Positions 61,505-64,000 of a stretch of DNA of 64,000 nt are shown here, in pieces. The position numbers were made by a program, and so were the translations under genes. The notes under the pieces were generated by a model. That model saw only the letters and a list, made by a program, of their open reading frames with translations. It searched no databases and was not told the origin of the DNA. Every line of letters begins with the position of its first letter. Position 1 is the stretch's first letter. This DNA comes from Hyphomicrobiales bacterium (lineage in GTDB: Bacteria; Pseudomonadota; Alphaproteobacteria; Rhizobiales; Rhizobiaceae), in assembly GCA_900467185.1 (NCBI GenBank), contig UBPA01000017.1, positions 62,001-126,000 on the forward strand, given 5' to 3'.

Positions 61505-62719
61505 ATGAGCAAGATCAAGGTCGCCAATCCCGTCGTCGAACTCGACGGCGACGAGATGACCCGCATCATCTGGCAGTTCATCAAGGAAAAGCTGATCCAC
61601 CCCTACCTGGACATCGACCTTGAATACTACGATCTCGGCATGGAAAACCGCGACGCCACCGACGACAAGGTGACGATCGACGCGGCCAACGCCATCAAGA
61701 AGCACGGCGTCGGCGTCAAGTGCGCAACCATCACGCCGGACGAAGCCCGCGTCGAGGAATTCGGCCTGAAGAAGATGTGGAAGTCGCCCAACGGCACCAT
61801 CCGCAACATTCTGGGCGGCGTCATCTTCCGCGAGCCGATCATCTGCAAGAACGTGCCGCGCCTCGTTCCCGGCTGGACCAAGCCGATCATCGTCGGCCGC
61901 CATGCCTTCGGCGACCAGTATCGCGCAACCGACTTCAAGTTCCCCGGCAAGGGCAAGCTGACGATGAAGTTCGTCGGCGACGACGGCACGGAAATCGAAC
62001 ACGAAGTCTATGATGCACCGGCTGCCGGCGTGGCCATGGGCATGTACAACCTCGACGAATCGATCACCGATTTCGCCCGCGCATCGCTGAACTACGGCCT
62101 GCAGCGCGGCGTTCCGGTCTATCTCTCGACCAAGAACACCATCCTCAAGGTCTATGACGGCCGCTTCAAGGACATCTTCCAGGAGGTCTTCGAGAAGGAA
62201 TTCGCGGACAAGTTCAAGGAAGCCAAGATCTGGTACGAACACCGCCTGATCGACGACATGGTCGCGTCGGCGCTGAAGTGGTCCGGCGGCTACGTCTGGG
62301 CCTGCAAGAACTATGACGGCGACGTCCAGTCCGACATCGTCGCCCAGGGTTTTGGCTCGCTCGGCCTCATGACCTCGGTTCTGATGACGCCGGATGGCCA
62401 GACGGTGGAAGCCGAAGCCGCACACGGCACGGTCACGCGCCACTATCGCCAGCACCAGAAGGGCGAGGAAACCTCCACCAACTCGATCGCCTCAATCTTC
62501 GCCTGGACGCGCGGCCTTGCCCATCGCGCCAAGCTCGACGACAATGCCGACCTCGCAAAGTTCGCCGACACGCTGGAGCGCGTCTGCATCGAGACCGTCG
62601 AGAACGGCTATATGACGAAGGATCTCGCGCTCCTTATCGGTCCCGACCAGCCCTGGCTCTCCACCACCGGCTTCCTCGACAAGATCGATGAAAACCTGCG
62701 CAAGGCCATGGCGGCCTGA
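61505..62719 (+). CDS. icd: NADP-dependent isocitrate dehydrogenase
   Basis: Dimeric NADP-dependent isocitrate dehydrogenase of 404 residues, the citric acid cycle step to 2-oxoglutarate. Motifs are [13 protein letters not shown] at the N-terminus, [22 protein letters not shown] and [11 protein letters not shown] near the end. It resembles the eukaryotic-type IDH common in alphaproteobacteria. It is followed by a good terminator. Confidence 0.97.
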   Translation: MSKIKVANPVVELDGDEMTRIIWQFIKEKLIHPYLDIDLEYYDLGMENRDATDDKVTIDAANAIKKHGVGVKCATITPDEARVEEFGLKKMWKSPNGTIRNILGGVIFREPIICKNVPRLVPGWTKPIIVGRHAFGDQYRATDFKFPGKGKLTMKFVGDDGTEIEHEVYDAPAAGVAMGMYNLDESITDFARASLNYGLQRGVPVYLSTKNTILKVYDGRFKDIFQEVFEKEFADKFKEAKIWYEHRLIDDMVASALKWSGGYVWACKNYDGDVQSDIVAQGFGSLGLMTSVLMTPDGQTVEAEAAHGTVTRHYRQHQKGEETSTNSIASIFAWTRGLAHRAKLDDNADLAKFADTLERVCIETVENGYMTKDLALLIGPDQPWLSTTGFLDKIDENLRKAMAA

Positions 62720-62747
62720 TCGGGCGCAAGACAGCGACACATGCATC

Positions 62748-62780
62748 GAACCCGGCTTTACAGCCGGGTTCTTTCGTTTC
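62748..62780 (+). terminator. rho-independent terminator of icd
   Basis: Ten-bp stem GAACCCGGCT / AGCCGGGTTC (62748-62757, 62762-62771), loop TTAC, followed by TTTCGTTTC. It lies 29 bases after the stop. Confidence 0.9.
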
Positions 62781-62844
62781 ATCACTTGCGCATAGAGAAA
62801 CGCAAGCGCGCTATCCGGCGCACGCCATCTTCCGCGAGACACCG

Positions 62845-63312
62845 ATGACGACCAGCCCCGCCCGACAGACGATCCGCTCTCTCGAACCGCAGGATCGGAC
62901 TCAGTGGGAACCGATGTGGCGCGCCTACCTCGCCTTCTACGAGACGACGCTGCCGCAGACCCAGTACGACATCACCTGGCAGCGCCTGAACGATCCGGCT
63001 GAGCCCATGCATGCCCTCGGCGCCTTCGATGCGAACGGCCGCCTCGAAGGCATCGCCCACGTCATCTTCCACCGGTCCTGCTGGCTTCCGGAAACGACAT
63101 GCTACCTGCAGGACCTCTTCGTTAATCCGGCGATCCGCGGCTCGGGCACCGGCGCCGCCCTCATCGAGGCCACCGCCGACCTCGCCCGCGAGAAACAGGC
63201 CGGCCGCCTGTACTGGCTGACCCAGGAAACCAACACCCCCGCCCGCCGCCTCTACGACCGCATCGCCGCCGCTTCCGGCTTCATCCAGTACCGCAAACCG
63301 CTGGATCCGTGA
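62845..63312 (+). CDS. GNAT family N-acetyltransferase
   Basis: Acetyltransferase of 155 residues with the acetyl-CoA site segments YLQDLFVNPAIRGSGTGAALIEA and QETNTPARRLYDRIAAASGFIQYR. The substrate is unknown. It is monocistronic between icd and the DinB gene. Confidence 0.9.
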   Translation: MTTSPARQTIRSLEPQDRTQWEPMWRAYLAFYETTLPQTQYDITWQRLNDPAEPMHALGAFDANGRLEGIAHVIFHRSCWLPETTCYLQDLFVNPAIRGSGTGAALIEATADLAREKQAGRLYWLTQETNTPARRLYDRIAAASGFIQYRKPLDP

Positions 63313-63420
63313 GGGCGGATGCGACATCCTCCGTCCATAACCCGATAGACACGCGGCAGACGCACCCTCAGCGACAGATCGTAGCCGATGATCAGAGCCC
63401 TCACATTCATCCGCAATCCA

Positions 63421-63449
63421 TTGACTGACGGTCAGTCATATACTATAGG
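63421..63449 (+). promoter_or_regulatory. promoter with TetR-type palindromic operator
   Basis: A -35 TTGACT (63421-63426) and a -10 TATAGG (63444-63449) are 17 bases apart. A perfect palindrome TGACTGACGGTCAGTCA (63422-63438) lies over the -35 and spacer. Such TGAC-type palindromes are typical of TetR-family operators, and this one sits where a bound repressor would block RNA polymerase. Confidence 0.65.
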
Positions 63450-63474
63450 AAAGGCATCCCGAATGGAGGCTCCG

Positions 63475-63987
63475 ATGTCAGCGAAGACACTGCTACACGC
63501 ACTTTCCCGGCATAAATTCCGCAGCGACGATGAGGTGCTCACCGCATTGGCGTCGTTCCCGCAAGACAGGGCAACGGACGCCATGATCGCAGCCTGTCGT
63601 GTTCTGCATCATGCCCATCTCGTGGACAGGATCTTTGCCGCCAACCTTCAGCGGCACGCTCACGACCTGAAGGGGAGCTGGCAGGCTGATCCTCCGCCTC
63701 TTGATGAGCTTGCAAAGGATATGCGCGAGCTCGACGCCTGGTATGTGGCGTACAGCGCCGGGATCACAGACGCAGACCTTGAAGAGCGCATCGATTTCAC
63801 GTTTACGGATGGACAGCACGGTCGCATGACGCGCGAGGAGATGCTGGCGCACGTCTTCACCCATGGCGGCTATCACCGCGGCGAAGTCGGCCGGCTCCTT
63901 CCCGACATCGAAGCAACCGCGATGCGGGACGTTTTTGCCGGATATCTGCACGAGGCAGAACCCGGGCGTCGTCAGCCGAGCCAGTGA
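63475..63987 (+). CDS. DinB-like metal-dependent protein
   Basis: DinB family protein of 170 residues. The three-histidine metal site is visible: His in CRVLHHAHLVDRIF and two in HVFTHGGYHRGEVGRLL. The ATG at 63475 is chosen because GGAGG lies 5 bases upstream; a longer frame begins at 63388. Such proteins act as thiol-dependent transferases in some species. It is probably controlled by the TetR-type operator just upstream. Confidence 0.87.
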   Translation: MSAKTLLHALSRHKFRSDDEVLTALASFPQDRATDAMIAACRVLHHAHLVDRIFAANLQRHAHDLKGSWQADPPPLDELAKDMRELDAWYVAYSAGITDADLEERIDFTFTDGQHGRMTREEMLAHVFTHGGYHRGEVGRLLPDIEATAMRDVFAGYLHEAEPGRRQPSQ

Positions 63988-64000
63988 CATCATGACGAAG

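Overview
This window is a 64 kb chromosomal segment of an alphaproteobacterium, almost certainly Rhizobiales and most likely family Rhizobiaceae (Rhizobium/Agrobacterium/Ensifer/Shinella group). The evidence is high GC, a sufS2-sufB-sufC-sufD-sufS-sufT-sufA operon of the Agrobacterium type, a purC-purS-purQ-purL cluster next to bolA and a CGFS glutaredoxin, CTTGAC-type promoters and DUF1127/DUF455 genes. No rRNA, tRNA, insertion sequence, prophage or CRISPR array was found. It is mainly core genome with a few accessory pieces: two toxin-antitoxin pairs, small unknown genes and one broken gene.

Layout. 1-4.7 kb: tandem glycine riboswitch and gcvT-gcvH-gcvP, closed by a terminator. 4.7-6.6 kb: soluble three-PAS histidine kinase (minus). 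6.7-14.0 kb: minus-strand Fe-S assembly operon sufS2-sufB-small membrane protein-sufC-sufD-sufS-sufT-sufA, with an Irr-box-like element on its promoter and a structured sufS2-sufB spacer. 14.2-19.1 kb: alpha/beta hydrolase, parDE, anmK, tyrS, secreted hydrolase. 19.1-25.7 kb: a very large AsmA-like protein, then peroxiredoxin/DUF455 and an M23 peptidase. 25.9-31.1 kb: DEAD-box helicase and Nudix gene facing a minus operon xdhC - MobA-like fusion - frameshifted tfoX. 31.4-39.3 kb: solute-binding protein and P1 peptidase, rpe, purB, PilZ, RBBP9-like hydrolase, PAS-GGDEF-EAL protein. 39.4-47.8 kb: purC-purS-coiled-coil ORF-purQ, lipoprotein, DUF1127, MocR regulator, PagL-like protein, purL, bolA, small basic ORF, grxD. 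48.2-50.8 kb: two tandem Bcr/CflA exporters. 50.9-54.4 kb: minus genes ttcA and an inositol-phosphatase-like gene, then glsA and rpsD. 54.7-61.3 kb: vapBC, HerA-like ATPase, murI, trmJ-like gene, a DUF3828-like secreted protein with a FUSC membrane protein. 61.5-64 kb: icd, a GNAT protein and a DinB protein behind a TetR-type palindrome.

How the genes work together. The best supported systems are glycine cleavage under riboswitch control; Fe-S assembly (suf) with trafficking factors (bolA, grxD) and client-related genes; and purine synthesis (purC/S/Q/L/B, with gcv supplying one-carbon units). No complete new system is visible. The observations most worth following are small: a membrane ORF translationally coupled inside suf, a coiled-coil ORF coupled to purQ, an Irr-like triple half-site over the suf promoter, a TACAAT/ATTGTA motif cluster with a possibly leaderless MocR gene, a perfectly 8-bp-phased GATC array, a TetR-like operator before the DinB gene, and a one-base frameshift in tfoX.
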